The notes beneath the pieces are model-generated. The model did no database searches, was not told where the DNA came from, and saw only the letters and a program-made list of their open reading frames with translations. Of a DNA stretch of 64,000 nt, positions 12,465 to 24,281 are shown in pieces. Both the position numbers and the translations under genes were made by a program. How positions within the stretch are numbered: position 1 is the first letter of the stretch; every line of letters starts with the position of its first letter. This DNA comes from Rhyzopertha dominica (taxonomy: Eukaryota; Arthropoda; Insecta; Coleoptera; Bostrichidae): assembly GCA_025024175.1 (NCBI GenBank), contig QCXZ01000001.1, forward strand, positions 10,478,001 to 10,542,000, written 5' to 3'.

Positions 12465-13300
12465 GTGAGCTGTATATCAATTTCATTCTTTATTTTTTCA
12501 CGTTTGTTGCATTTGAGTATGCAGAAATTCACTTCATTCACGGATACGGTAACGGCAATACAAGAGAGGCTGTACGTGAATGTCAGCGAAGGTTTCCCAC
12601 TTGCAGAACGCCCATCGGAAAGAATTCATCAATGTTCATCGATATTTGTCTCAAAATAGTACATTCCAAAAGCAAGTACAGAACATCCCGCAGAGCAAGA
12701 AGAGGCAGTTATTCGGAATATTATAGAAGCCAGTCCTACAAGCGTACGGAGGGTATCTAATCGTGTTGGTGTTAGTCGGATGAAAGTGTGGAGACATTAC
12801 ACAATTTTGGTATGTACATGTGTACATGTATGTACATGTTGGTTGATCGCACTTGAACAGTTTTGTGCACAAATTTTATTCATGGATGAAGCCACCTTCA
12901 CCAGAGATGGGATACTTACTCGAAATTCACACACACGGGCGTTTGAAAATCGATGTGATACAAGAGAAACGCACTTTTCAACATCATTTTTCGGTGAATG
13001 TTTGGTTTGGTATGATTAACAATGAACTTATTAGGCCATTCGTATTTGAAGATCTATTAACATCCGATAGCTTTCTATTATTTTTACGAAACGATTTGCC
13101 AGGACTGATGGAAGAAATTCCACTTGAGAGAAAGACAAACATGTGGTTTCAGTTAGATGGTGGTCCTCCTCATTTTGGTAAAAATGTTAGAAGATATTTA
13201 AATAATACGTTCACTAATAAGTGGATTGGAAGAGGAGGTTCGGTTTCTTGTCCACCAAGGTCACCTGACCTAACTTCTCTTGACTTTTTTTATAGACTGA
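12465..13300 (+). pseudogene. Mariner-like transposase pseudogene
   Basis: Plus-strand pieces in different frames give a helix-turn-helix-like part (around 12640-12800, with IIEASPTSVRRVSNRVGVS) followed by the catalytic core. The core has FMDEATFTRDG, a break, VNVWFGMINN, WFQLDGGPPHF, NKWIGRGG and CPPRSPDLTSLDFF. At least one stop (about 12656) and two frame changes separate them. This is the insect family with an N-terminal helix-turn-helix and a DDE core. It is related in type to the fragment at 6720-6914 but not an obvious copy. Codons are lost after about 13296. Confidence 0.8.
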
Positions 13301-13881
13301 GATGTCATAAGCCAGTCCAATTGACCAAAAATTGTCCCATTTCCCAACCTGTAGAAGTTTGAAGCAAATCCCAATTGTTGCAATTATTTTTTGTTGTTAT
13401 TTCTAGTATTATTAGTCTTTGTTCTATACTATGACCGTAATATTCCACACCAACAATTCCTAACTCTTCTTTAGTTGATAAATAACTCACATAAACAATG
13501 TTGTTTAGAAGAACAACATCGCAGAAATCAACTCCGCTTTTATCCATCGCAAAATCCGTGTTGACATCTGGCGCCATCGGAAATATATGCGTCTCATTTC
13601 CATTGACGCGATCCCGCAAACGATTGGCCCGTGGCAGAGCATCTTTCGTCGCAGCAAATCCATAGCGCGTCCTTTGGGGCCAGCTCGCTTGATCCCCAGA
13701 TTTATTACCATACGAAAACCCAAATTCCCAAAATATGACGGTCGCATGTGAAGTATTTCAGGTCCGTGGCTTTTCTGGCCCGCTTCCCAAACCGTTTGGC
13801 ACCCAAGGTATTACATAAAAAAACTTCAAAACAAAGAATGCAAGATGATTTATTTTAAAAAAGTCGGTGTAACAGGAAGTA
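13301..13881. other. Spacer with an unexplained G+C-richer island
   Basis: From about 13540 to 13800 base composition becomes visibly richer in G+C than the surroundings, and both strands have open frames that look more protein-like than chance. One is a plus-strand frame ending at the TGA near 13749; the other is a minus-strand frame through 13305-13740. Neither matches a family I know. It could be a decayed exon or a fragment of a mobile element. Confidence 0.35.
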
Positions 13882-14999
13882 TCAGGTCAGGGAGGATATG
13901 TATTTGACCATATTTTTTTCGCCGACGCCATTGGTCATACAATACAGCTTGCAGCAGTCTATCAACACGTCACGAGTCTGTCTCAACACTTCACTGTCTT
14001 CGAGGCTTCGCCCTTTCATCTCTTGGTACTTTTTCACTTCTCTGGTGTGGACCAGAAGGGAAAGCATCGTTTCGTGGGTAGCATACGCGAGATCCTCGTC
14101 CAATTCTCTCTTTCCTCCTTTCTTGGCTATTTTGTTCTCCTTTCCCTTCGGTCTGTAAACCGGTTTATCATGCATGCCCTCAGTGGGCCACTCTTTCCAG
14201 TGCTTGTTACTCAACGGGCTGGGCGGACAAAAGATTGCACCCGTCGTCCTGCACGACTGTCTACAATTCTTCTAGAAAAAATCAAGCAACCTTAGAAGCA
14301 CCTCGCTTGTCAAAACTGACAATTACGGTTCTTCCCAAGAAGTCTTGTACTTACCACCACGTTTGCGCATCCGTACCTAGGAATCTTCGTGTTGAAGATG
14401 GCCGGAGGAAGGGACAGCTTCATCGCCAAGTCGACCGAAGCCTTCTCCATCTGAGCGACTCTCTTCGGGTTCCTCCTGGGGGTGACCACGCCGTTCTTCT
14501 TCCTTCTCCGTCTTCTTATCACCTTGGACTGGGTTGAGGTGGTGTCTTCAGGAAGTGTAATACCAGAAGTGGCCGTGGTGGTAGTGCTAGTGGTCTTGGC
14601 GCTGTTATACATCGTAACGAAGACCACGTCATCGTCACTGTCCGTAGGGACCTTCACTGTACCGGAATCCGAGCTAACACTGATAACGCTTTCTTGAGAC
14701 TCGGTCTTCGCGTCCTGTTTAGCCTCCTTCCCGCTGAAGTACCCGGTGTAATCTGAGGGTAAGTGGATTTCATCCACACTGATGAATTCAGGAGCGTCTC
14801 TTTCAGTCACTCCCCCATTTGTGATGTAGCATATGTACTGGAATCCGTCTTCCAGGCGGGCATCGTTCACTTGACTGACGTATGGGAACTCCATGTTCGC
14901 TTCGTCATTGTAGACGAACAGCTGGCTGTTTGGGGCACATTCCACGAAGGGTATATCGTTTGGGGTGGATAGAACGCTTTCGCTATGTTTAGTTGTCAT
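13882..14999 (-). CDS. Unrecognised two-exon protein
   Basis: I do not recognise this gene. Two exons, 14355-14999 and 13882-14271, join in phase 0 across an 83-base intron (GTAAGT donor, polypyrimidine-TAG acceptor), giving about 344 residues. Residues from about 95 to 150 are rich in Ser/Thr/Asp. They are followed by a Thr run and a strongly basic patch, RRRRRKKNG, which looks like a nuclear localisation signal. The second exon is Lys/Glu-rich and probably helical. The start is the first ATG; the frame stays open upstream to about 15074 and beyond, next to a possible acceptor, so a 5' exon may be missing. A nuclear role is inference from composition only. Confidence 0.6.
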
Positions 15000-15577
15000 G
15001 TTGTGTTTTGATGTCGAAGAAAAGCAGGCTGGGCTTTTTAATGGGGCGTCAGATTTCGAAAAATGGCTCCTCAATTCGTTATTGGAGACACCTATGACAG
15101 GAAGATAGCTTTGTAAAATCTACTGGTGCTCGAATAGACATTAGAAGTCTTGAGTTTCAACGCATTAACCTATATTTGCTGCTGGGAGAAAAAACTAAGA
15201 GAATAATGGGAACTCCTAACTAGGAATAGCATTGTATGGCTCTGTAGTCCGTGCGAGTAGGGGGATAGCTTTTCAAATGCATGCACGGATCACTATGCAG
15301 ATGAGAGATGTCAGAGATGCTTGTCATATCAAAATTTGTGGCAAAGATTCTTTAAGCGAACAATACTATGTTATACAACACATGAAAATCATTAATACAT
15401 TACACAATACTGTTAATTTCATGCGACTACGGTCGACTTTTACAAAAGTGTTGAATGAAAAAAACCTTTTCATACAACGATAAGAGATCTCGCATTTGCG
15501 CTCTATCCAGAATAGATACGCATGTAATATGTATCTATTTTGCATAGAGTATTGAAGAAAAAACATAAAAAAACTTC
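15000..15577. other. Spacer, nothing recognised
   Basis: Possible 5' UTR or upstream exon sequence of the unrecognised minus-strand gene lies at about 15000-15110. The remainder up to the LINE remnant has no recognisable gene, repeat or RNA. Confidence 0.4.
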
Positions 15578-15579
15578 AA

Positions 15580-17915
15580 TCAGATCTCGATTATCTTAAA
15601 CAAATCTTCAACACCTTCATCGATATAATATACGCAATAGACGCAAAACCACCAGGCCATGCTGTTGATCATATGTTTAATTGTTTGGAGAGGGTCCCCA
15701 CATTTACAATAAGGGTTGATAGATTGATCCCATTTATTAAGAAAAAAGTTGCATTTCCCATAACCAGTGCGAAGGCGTTCAGAGTGACCCAAGGCTTTCT
15801 AGGGAGCTGTTGATTGAATATATCATGTTTTTTAAGTTGCCAAACAGAACACCATCCATCTTCAATGGTGACAGAAGCGCGAAGGAAATCTTCTGTCCAC
15901 AGGGGTTTTCTGAAAGTTGTAGGTAGCTCTTGCAGATCTCGGCAAATCAGAAACTCATTAGGAGCTGATTGATATTTTTGCCAATCTTTATTTGTAGTAA
16001 ACGTCTGCGAATCTCCGGAGGAGCAATGTTTGAAAGAATCGGAAGCCAAGGTAATGGAGTTGACTGTTGATATGAAAACAAGTTACTTCTGTCTTCAATG
16101 GATTAGGGCACAAGAGCCAAGCTTTGAAATAGCAATTCATAATCTCGATGTCGCTTGAAAGGTTTTGTTCAAGTACAGAAAGGTCTTTACTTTGCAAAGC
16201 CAATGCCATATCGCCTGCATACACAAATTTTCTCGATTGAGTTACTGGAAGGTCACCTATGTAAAGATTGAAAAGAAGAGGCGACAGAACCGATCCTTGT
16301 GGAAGACCATTATTATTCAAAATCCTGAATTTGTTATTTTTGTCTCCCAGAAAAACTCTGAATTTACGTTGGGACAGCATTCGCTCGATACGCTTCGTAG
16401 TCTTTCCACATTTCAGAGTATTAAATATTTTGAAGATCAATCCATCTTTCCACGCAGTATTATAGGCCGCCGATAAGTCTATGAACACTACTCCAGTTTT
16501 CAATTATTTCTGGAAACCAGCTTCAGCACATGTTAGAGCCAAGACTTGGTCACAGCAACTTCTGTTCTTCCTAAAACCTACTTGTTCCTTCGGAAGTGAG
16601 TCTTCAATAATAGGTCCTATTCTCTGGTGTAGAGTAATTTCTCTACTAACTTGTAGCAGGGCAATGGGTCGGTTAACTTCCTTCATTTGGAGTTTTCCCG
16701 GGCTTTAAGACCGCAATCACCTTTGTTTTACGAAATAAACTTGGAAAAGTATATGTATCTCAATTATTATTATTATTATTAAACAATAACAACCATTTTA
16801 AAGCATTTGGCCCCAAGTTTTTCAAGAATTCTGGGTAAATACCATCAAAATCAGAGCACAAATAGCTCGCCTAAGTTCTTCCAAAGAGAATAATTGTGAC
16901 AACTCTAGTAAAGGTTCGCATCTCTTTCTTAACTGACGAAGTTTTTCCTTCATCTTTTTCAATTCCTCCGTAGACTTTTGAACAGAATTGGAGTCGAGAA
17001 CATTGGGCGAAATTATGTGTTATTTTCTTATGTGGTTCATTAAATGTTGGTTCTAATTTTTTCAGCAGGTTGCAACTACTGCTACTGAAGTGGGTGAAGT
17101 TCATCCTCTGCATTAGAGTATTCCATTTTTTCTTCCGAAATTCAGGGATTCTAAAATCCTATCAGCCAATTCATGTCTGGAATGAGCTTGATACTGTCTA
17201 TATTCAAGGCATCAGTTTCTTTATTCCTACAAAGAACGTAGCATTTTCGAAAACCTCTTGGAATTGTTCTCTTTGCAGCAGCCATCGAAGATTCATGTCA
17301 ATTTGAGTACTCAATCCTAACCAGTCCGCTTTTTGAAAGTTCTATCGTAGTATCACAAGTGATGGCACATTTTTAATTCTACATCCCAACTACTACTACT
17401 ACTACTAATCGTGTGCGATGTTGGCTTAGGGAAAGTCATTCAACACTTGCCGTATCACACGAAGAGGCAATAAATTAGCATCATCAGAGCAAGTCCGCTC
17501 ATGTCGTTATCACTATAGCGCCATAAATTTGGTGGCTATTGAAGTCACCAATGGACAAGGACAAGGATGTTCATGGTATCTAAGGTAGTTGTCTGGCCAG
17601 ACAGTATTAGGAGATTTATAACTGTTGTAAATGGTGAGGTCTCCTTACTTTAGTTATGAACTGACTGGAAGTGGGTAAATCCGATTTCACGTAAGTTGCA
17701 GACCCATGAATACTGCTATTTACAGAATAGATCAGGGTATATCCCAAGATCGTCCCTCGCCTGCGAAGATCTTGAACATCGACCGCATGAGTCTCTTGAA
17801 AAAGTATCACGTCTATTTTATTATTGTCTTGAGCAACTCTCGCGAATTAGTCGGATTTATCGTTTGATATACCTTCTATATATAGAATTCGAAGATTGTG
17901 GTCAATATTAATGGA
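15580..17915 (-). pseudogene. Non-LTR retrotransposon (LINE) remnant
   Basis: Minus-strand pieces follow LINE order. An endonuclease scrap at 17616-17810 has ILFQETHAVD and RRRGTILGYTL. The start of the reverse transcriptase lies at 16504-16686 (RPIALL..., EQVGFRKNRSCCDQVLAL). The RT core at 15988-16503 has a VVFIDLSAAYNTAWKDG motif, NGLPQGSVLSPLLFN, and YAGD in place of the catalytic YADD. A C-terminal piece at 15669-15790 has a CKCGD motif. The frame is broken repeatedly and a catalytic Asp is changed, so it is dead. It resembles jockey/CR1-type insect LINEs; the clade is not certain. An (ATT)n run sits at about 16761-16780. Confidence 0.8.
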
Positions 17916-18690
17916 CCGGGAGCAGCCCGTAGGCTGAGTACGGTTTTCTAAGCGACGTCCATTGGAGATTTCAGTTGATCAATATCTCGGATAGGCTCCG
18001 ACTACTGAACTGACGTTGGCCATCAGGATATCCAGAAAAATTCCAATAAAATCGAAACTTTTATGGAGAACTTTTAAAAAACGTCACAATGACATTTGAT
18101 GTAACATCTACTTATGAATCTTGTGGAAGGCTAAAGAATGAGTAACACAGTTGAATGGTAAAAATATCGAGTGAAATAACCCAGTACGTTATGCTCTCCA
18201 CCCACCATTCACACAAGTTGTGGGTAGATGGGTTTCCAAAGTATACAAACCGCGAAATTTAGAAAATATTGACTCAAATCTTGTTTATTTCCAATCAATG
18301 AGACCGGAAGTGCAAAATTAGCGTTCGGTTCGAAAGATCCGGTATTTTCCACATCGTGGCATTCCACAAATCGTATATGGTCTTTTAGAAAAAAAAATCA
18401 ATCCTATTTATATCTGTTTGTTTACCAATTACCGCAACCGAATATCTATTTTCTAACGCGAATTCATCACTGACGATGACAGTCACGTCCGAAAAATAGA
18501 AGCAAGGCCCTAAACAATTGCTGTCGTCATCGAATAGTTAGCTTTCTACAAAAAAGCGGTCCATTAGGAACTCCCGAAATAACCCTGGCGGTTCCGAAAT
18601 AGTTTGCGAGTGAATAAGCAACAACGGGGTAATATGAAAAATATCGCACCCGGTGACGTCGGAAGAGACGTTCGGCGACGCGCAGTTATC
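17916..18690. other. Spacer upstream of the ABRA-like gene
   Basis: No coding sequence was recognised. CGATGACAG- and CTGTCGTCATCG-like strings near 18475 and 18521 form a weak inverted pair. The last 100 bases are the proximal promoter of the ABRA-like gene, with a TGACGTC (CRE-like) string at about 18654. Confidence 0.4.
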
Positions 18691-18722
18691 TATAAATTTC
18701 GAGCATGCCGACGCCGCCAGTT
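18691..18722 (+). promoter_or_regulatory. TATA box and initiator of the ABRA-like gene
   Basis: TATAAAT at 18691-18697 is followed 28 bases later by an initiator-like CAGTTAG at about 18718. That is the normal TATA to +1 distance for an arthropod core promoter. The start codon follows at 18822, giving a 5' UTR of about 100 bases. A TATA promoter fits a tissue-regulated (muscle-type) gene, but that link is inference. Confidence 0.6.
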
Positions 18723-18821
18723 AGAAACATCCCGACAACAAGCAGGATAAAATCGGGAACTCGAAAAGCGGAATTAAGTTTTTTGTTTTTGTGAATTCGG
18801 TGTTCAGAGGATAAGAAGACC

Positions 18822-20617
18822 ATGGAGGCACAAGTAGTTCACCCACCAGTCGCAGTAAGTACTTTTTCAACTTCCACAAAAATTTTTAAAATACTTATTT
18901 CCCGAAAAGTGTTTAAATTCGATGATACCTTAACAATATGCACAAAAATTTGCGTAATACTTTCTTATTTTGACTGTTTTTAGTGCTTCAAAGTCTAAAG
19001 TTATTTTGAATTCACAGCCATGTTTCGCTATTTATTTTTTCTGATCGGTTTATTAGCCAGAAGCCACGTTTTTTGTAAATCAGCCAATAATTTTTCGCGT
19101 GCGAAGTAAACAACGTACACGTGTTTTTTTTATTAAATTCCCAAATATCGTATCTAGTATTTTCAAAATTCTCAAAAACATGTTCACGTGCACACTCCCA
19201 TTGATAAATTCTTCACGTTTGAGAACGGGGTCGGCTATTAATACACGGGCGTTTGAACAAAATTTCACGGCCACCTCATTCATCGCCTGCCGCGTTCCGC
19301 GATTCTTCAAAATCGTTACAGTCGATAAAAATTTATTAATAACCGATCTTCCAAACCCACCCTTCAAAACCAATTAAGGCAGTCCATCGGCCATCGATTG
19401 TGACGCACCACATGACGTATTCCCACTTTAGTCCGGATCCTAGAGTTGGCAACGTTTCAAACACAACATCCGCCAAATTCTTCGCGCGCAGTTATAAATA
19501 TTTCATTTTCAATGTTAAATTGCGAAACGGCACGGGTNAGTAACGGTCGTACGGCGCAGTTGGCTCATAAACAGCGAAATTTCGAAACTTTTGACGTCTC
19601 CCATTATGCGAAAAATAACTTATGTGTTTTCCAGGCCAAACCGTTGATGTCCAAGGTGGCCCTGTTCAACAAATACGCGGACCAGCATCAACAGAAACAA
19701 GCCATAAATCCGTTTTCAAATGGACAAGCAGTTGGTAACATGCCTAAACCACACATTCCGAAAGACGAATACGGAAGGCAAGTTTTAGCGGAGATCAGCA
19801 CCACTTGAGGTACTCATTCATGACTTTTGTTTACAGACCCGTCAAAGGATCCTTGTCAGAAAGCAGAGGATTCAAAGCCACAATGCACGTTTGCAGAGAA
19901 ATGCTAGAATTATGTGAAATTATCAACCAGTTCGGGGAAGAGCTGTACACACCACAAGAAAAACCAAACGACCCTAGGAAAGTCATTGCCTTCGGTAACC
20001 TCTTCAATGTAAGCTCCATCTAGGAATGATAAGCCAAACCTCTTACACCAAATATAACCTTTTTTGCCCAATACATTGTCTCGAACTTAAATTTAACTAC
20101 CACTATAACTTACTCAGACACTCTTTTACTTGCTTACCTTTTTAATAATTGAGATGTTTGCTTTCAGATATATACAGCAATATCAGATAAACTGGTTGGA
20201 ATGCTGTTGCGCGCACGTAAACACCAACTGGTCGACTTCGAAGGAGAATGTTTATTCCAGGTAATACTCACTGTTTTGAATATTTAACACAATCAAAACA
20301 CCTTTATCAGTTCTGTACAAAACATACACGTTGCTGGGTTACAAGCTTTCAATTATCACCATTATTATTATCATTGTCAGTAGTCAGTACTGCCAATTGT
20401 AATTTTCTGAAGTTGGTGATAAATTATAACCACCTTTTGTTTTTTACCGCTAAATTATGAGTTGTTTTCTTTACAGAGGAGGGACGACCATGTGCCTATA
20501 ATAATGCTGAAGTCAATAAAAGAAATACGGGCCATCCTGAACGAAAAGATCGAAACTGCGAAGTCGGCTCTTAAACAGTATGAAGAGACGAATCAACCAG
20601 TGAATGACTATTTTTGA
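18822..20617 (+). CDS. Actin-binding Rho-activating protein (ABRA/STARS)-like, Costars domain
   Basis: ABRA/STARS proteins bind actin through a C-terminal Costars domain and promote Rho/SRF signalling in vertebrate muscle. Five exons, 18822-18854, 19635-19777, 19837-20008, 20168-20260 and 20477-20617, give 193 residues. The N-terminal half has a short basic, Gln-rich region (LFNKYADQHQQKQAINPF). The YGRP.KGS motif and the Costars core (ISDKLVGMLLRARKHQLVDF, then RRDDHVPIIMLK) match ABRA closely. The intron between exons 2 and 3 starts with GCAAGT, not GT; its context AG|GCAAGT is the usual form of a GC-AG donor, and it restores the frame (AG|A, Arg). Reading through it would hit a stop after about ten codons. 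An AATAAA signal lies at 20769-20774. A promoter TATA box lies upstream. Confidence 0.87.
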
Positions 20618-21756
20618 TGTTGAAAGATGATATTTTATACACTTTTCGAGTTTTTTCGATGGACCACTAGAGCAATTGATCCAAAAATTCATTCGAACGC
20701 TGTATTATTATTATTTTTTTCATCTTAGGTTAAATAGTACAATTATTTTTTTACACGTTCCTTGTTAAAATAAACATTTTCAAAAAGTGATGAGCATCAT
20801 TTACTGGTTTATTTTAATGCATTGACTAGTTATAAAGTAGCAACAAATGGTTGCCAGTCTACAAAAATTGTCAAAAGTCAAATCAAGCATTCCACCCAGT
20901 TTTCTCTTCGAAGCAAGGAGGAAGAGTAACAGGAAGGAGAGTCGGTTTGAAAAACTAATCGCGTGTGCCAGATGTTCAAAGCAATAAAAGGTGTTTCGCG
21001 CCTACATTACGGCCTGTGGTTGTTTAAAAAACAAACGTCGTGTGCCAGCGGTTTGTAGAGAATCCCCGACTGCGCAAGTCGTAACAGAGTAATCAAATAA
21101 AAGATGTCTGGCATGCAAAATATTTTACATTGGGCTTACGGCCACGGTCTCTCCTGCCATTCTTTTTCTTTGATTTTAAGAGTCGTCATTTGATTCTGTT
21201 CTCGATTCTGTTTGTCAAGTGTCACTGTTTAACAAATTTTCCTAAAGTCTCTATCTAGGGACTTTAAGTTTTCCAATGTCGTCCAACAGCGTTGTCAAAC
21301 TCTCGAGTGTCTCGGCACCACTGTCGCACATCGTACATGGAGGTAATAATATTCAAATAATCTACTCGTTCCGATTTACCAAATTTACATCGTATGCAAA
21401 TAATCAAATTGTATTGCAACGTTCCAGATTGTAACCTAATGCATGATAAACCAAGAATCTTCGTATTTGATGTGTGTTTCTTCGTATTAAAATATGTCAC
21501 CTGTTGCGGACTTCACCCCCAAATAAACAGCACAGACGTCTTAAGTGAAAGATTTATTTGAATGCATATTTACATGTAAAAAAGAATGTTTGTACCATAT
21601 TAAATATGCACATAGAAAGTAACAGTTTTGCCCTGTCAGTTTAAAAATTAGTCATTTGTAGTAAATTAAAACAATACCTACTAGCAACAATAGAACCTCA
21701 ATGAGAACATTATTCGCGTTTCACAATGCTCTAATTTACTAAACACTAAATAACAC
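20618..21756. other. Convergent 3' flanks, no gene seen
   Basis: This contains the 3' UTR of the ABRA-like gene (AATAAA at 20769-20774) and, on the other strand, the 3' UTR of the DUF229 gene (an AATAAA complement near 21552). The middle, 20860-21250, has no recognisable coding sequence, repeat or RNA. Confidence 0.5.
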
Positions 21757-23754
21757 TCAAGTTTCATTGCCCAACAGTTGTTTACAATAACAGTACAGTT
21801 TCATATGAAAATCTGAAACACAATGACTTTGCTTCCCATAAAGATTAATCCTACTAATAGTATCAGTAACTTCCAGTCTATATCTCTTGTTTTTCTGTCG
21901 CCGACGCCTAACGGTGACTTCAAATTCGCCCCCTCCCGGTTGCGTCCTAAACGTAACTGTATAATCAACAATGAAATCGTCCTCTTTTGATATCGATTTC
22001 GCGTGTTTTTGAACCCGCGCATCTAAAATCACATCCAAAGTCAAATTCGCGCATTCTGCGTAGCCCGTCAACTTCTCGTTGATGTAATCTACTGCGAACT
22101 CTGCCGCTTGCAACGCCATCGTATCGTTCGGTTTTACAGCTACAGTTGTTTGACAGGTGCACCAGTGAACCGCGATCCCGGCGTCGTCACAAGTTCGTTC
22201 TTGCGGGATCTTTTCGAACAAGCTGTAAGCGCGCCTTTGGGCCGGACCGTGGTCGACTCCTTTTCGACCAATCAGAAAGCTGGGTTCTACGAGATCCATC
22301 AGGGTCTCGTGTAGATCGAACGGTGTTGTCAAACGTCTCGAGTTTTGTTTAAGATTCGCGTAGGCCTGGACGTAGTTCTCGCGAAACGACTTAGGCACTC
22401 TAATGAGCACGAAAGGAAGCCTCTCTTCCATTCTTCCTTGGTAGGTGGTTCGGATGCCGCCCCATCTGATGCCGTGATCGCTCATAAAGATAACAACGGT
22501 GCGCTCGATGGCGCCACTTTCGCTCAAAAGAGCGAACAGCTCTTGGAAATCGCCATCTCCCCACTTTGGGGTATTTAAGAAGTCGTGAGATAGGCTAACT
22601 TCCCAGAAAAAGGCGAAATAGTTTTGTAAATTGTTTTCCATGGCTCGAACGAATTTTTTGACGTAAGAGAGGAACGTTTTGTAAACCTGTCGGCTTCCGA
22701 CGCACCTGTTCACGTTCACCATATGATTGTTCCCGATTTCCTGCTCCGAAACGTAGTTGAAATGGCCCCAGAAGAAATCCGTGGGTTGTTTGTAGAAACC
22801 CTTTCGTCCGTAATTGAAAATCCCCATCCAAACAGAATCTTCTGCGAAAGCGGTGGAAAAATTATTGGCCTTGTAATTGTTCCAGACGAAAGGGCACTCA
22901 TCAAACCTTGACTCGGTACTGGGCCAGCAAGTTTTACCCAGTTCTTCTTCGCTTAGGCCGGTCAAAACGGGCATCAAATTAGGAAATGTATTGTCTCCCA
23001 CTTTGTTATATCCAAGCAACTCGATGAAGTCGAGTTTCTGCAGAAGGCTGGCGGTTTTAGGCATCTGCCTGTGGAAATTCAGGCGGGAAACAGCGTCTAA
23101 ACCAATTACCAACACGTTCAGTTTATTCTTGTCTCCTTTTACTTTGTTTTTAGCTGGTACAAACGCAAAATAGTCGGTGTATACATCAGTATTCTTGTAC
23201 ATGCACTGTACTTTGATGAACTCTTCAAATATTCTCGTATGATTGATGAATTCTACGCAAGTATTCGAAAACTCAACGTGCTTATCTTCTTCCCCCTTTT
23301 TGGGCCTTCTCCTCTTGAAGCTTCTATAACAGCATTTCAGCAAAGCGGGCTCTTCGATTTTGTAATGGCTCAACGAGTTTTCGAGAAGAAATACCGTGTC
23401 TTCGTTGGAATCCATCAGTGGTGGGATTCCCCCGTTGCAGTTCGGTTCCGTCTGGTTCTCTATGTACTGTATGATAGACGGATCGAATTCTTTCATCGCA
23501 GGTATTCTGCATCCGTCGGTTTTGATGAGGAAGCCCTTCAGATTGTCCTGCTCCAAAACTACGGGCTCCTGCAAAAGGATATTCGGCATCGAATAATAGC
23601 CGATCTCGAAGACGTCCGCAAAGAATAGAAGAATGGCAAACAGGATGACCGGTATCCAGAGGACAGGCGGTGGTCGCCATCGTGCATCGTCCATCCCATT
23701 CGGAAGCAATCTGTAAATAAAGCCATTATTCTTGCTGCCTTTGATAACGCTCAT
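21757..23754 (-). CDS. DUF229 family membrane protein (alkaline-phosphatase/sulfatase-like fold)
   Basis: An intronless 665-residue frame. A basic N-terminus is followed by one hydrophobic segment (about residues 31-51), so the protein is probably a type II membrane protein with a large luminal or extracellular domain. That domain has the DUF229 pattern: VLVIGLDAVSRLNF (about 215-226), a TFPNLMPVLTG block, and a MSDHGIRWGG block (about 424-433). It also has many Cys and N-glycosylation-type sites. The family shares the alkaline phosphatase superfamily fold, with Asp/Ser and Asp-His residues in metal-site positions, but its substrate is unknown. The first ATG (23754) is chosen. A splice-acceptor-like TTTATTTACAG just before a second in-frame ATG at 23692 means the true start could be that one, with an upstream non-coding exon. 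Confidence 0.85.
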   Translation of the reverse strand: MSVIKGSKNNGFIYRLLPNGMDDARWRPPPVLWIPVILFAILLFFADVFEIGYYSMPNILLQEPVVLEQDNLKGFLIKTDGCRIPAMKEFDPSIIQYIENQTEPNCNGGIPPLMDSNEDTVFLLENSLSHYKIEEPALLKCCYRSFKRRRPKKGEEDKHVEFSNTCVEFINHTRIFEEFIKVQCMYKNTDVYTDYFAFVPAKNKVKGDKNKLNVLVIGLDAVSRLNFHRQMPKTASLLQKLDFIELLGYNKVGDNTFPNLMPVLTGLSEEELGKTCWPSTESRFDECPFVWNNYKANNFSTAFAEDSVWMGIFNYGRKGFYKQPTDFFWGHFNYVSEQEIGNNHMVNVNRCVGSRQVYKTFLSYVKKFVRAMENNLQNYFAFFWEVSLSHDFLNTPKWGDGDFQELFALLSESGAIERTVVIFMSDHGIRWGGIRTTYQGRMEERLPFVLIRVPKSFRENYVQAYANLKQNSRRLTTPFDLHETLMDLVEPSFLIGRKGVDHGPAQRRAYSLFEKIPQERTCDDAGIAVHWCTCQTTVAVKPNDTMALQAAEFAVDYINEKLTGYAECANLTLDVILDARVQKHAKSISKEDDFIVDYTVTFRTQPGGGEFEVTVRRRRQKNKRYRLEVTDTISRINLYGKQSHCVSDFHMKLYCYCKQLLGNET

Positions 23755-24247
23755 GTCTGTGACAGAAAAGTTGACAAGACTAATTGAAAGCAACCGCAAC
23801 GAATAAGCTTTGTTAGAGGCAACGATGTTATCAAGCGATTAATCAGAACATTTCAGTGATTTTATTATTATTATTATTTTGTTATTAGCGATCAGTGATT
23901 TTATTGCCCTATCGATAACAGTTCTTTTTCAGCAAGCGAACACACAAATATATGTTATACAAGGTGTGCAGTAATAATACTCGTGGATTGCAAAAATATC
24001 CGCTTTCTGCTGATCGTCGAAAAATCTAATCTGATTAAATACTCTATGAAGTTTTCTATTGACTTAACAGGATAGCAATTACATTTGATGTAAACAATAA
24101 GTTCTCGTTAGTAATTTGTCGTTTTTTTTAATAGGGGCAGTTCTTTAATTCTTAGATTGCCACAGTTCCTAGCAATTAAAGAAAAAACTAAAAATAAAAC
24201 ATTCTTTATCATCTACACTTTGCGCTAATAATAAGAAATAGTATTAA
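23755..24247. other. Upstream region of the DUF229 gene, simple repeats
   Basis: Promoter side of the DUF229 gene. It contains TTATT repeats near 23866-23885 and two nearby copies of CAGTGATTTTATT (about 23853 and 23895), the second preceded by GAT. No gene seen. Confidence 0.45.
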
Positions 24248-24281
24248 CTTTGAATATAGAATGTACATTCTATATTCAAAG
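24248..24281. repeat. 34-bp perfect palindrome flanked by 7-bp direct repeats
   Basis: The left half, CTTTGAATATAGAATGT, is followed directly by its exact reverse complement. Immediately outside, GTATTAA occurs on both sides (24241-24247 and 24282-24288). This is the shape expected if the two inverted ends of a transposon remain after excision, with the target duplication kept. No full-length element with these ends was noticed in the window. Confidence 0.7.

Noticed and set aside
22108..23680. Several plus- and minus-strand frames over the DUF229 gene
   Set aside because: They are shadows of the single long DUF229 reading frame.
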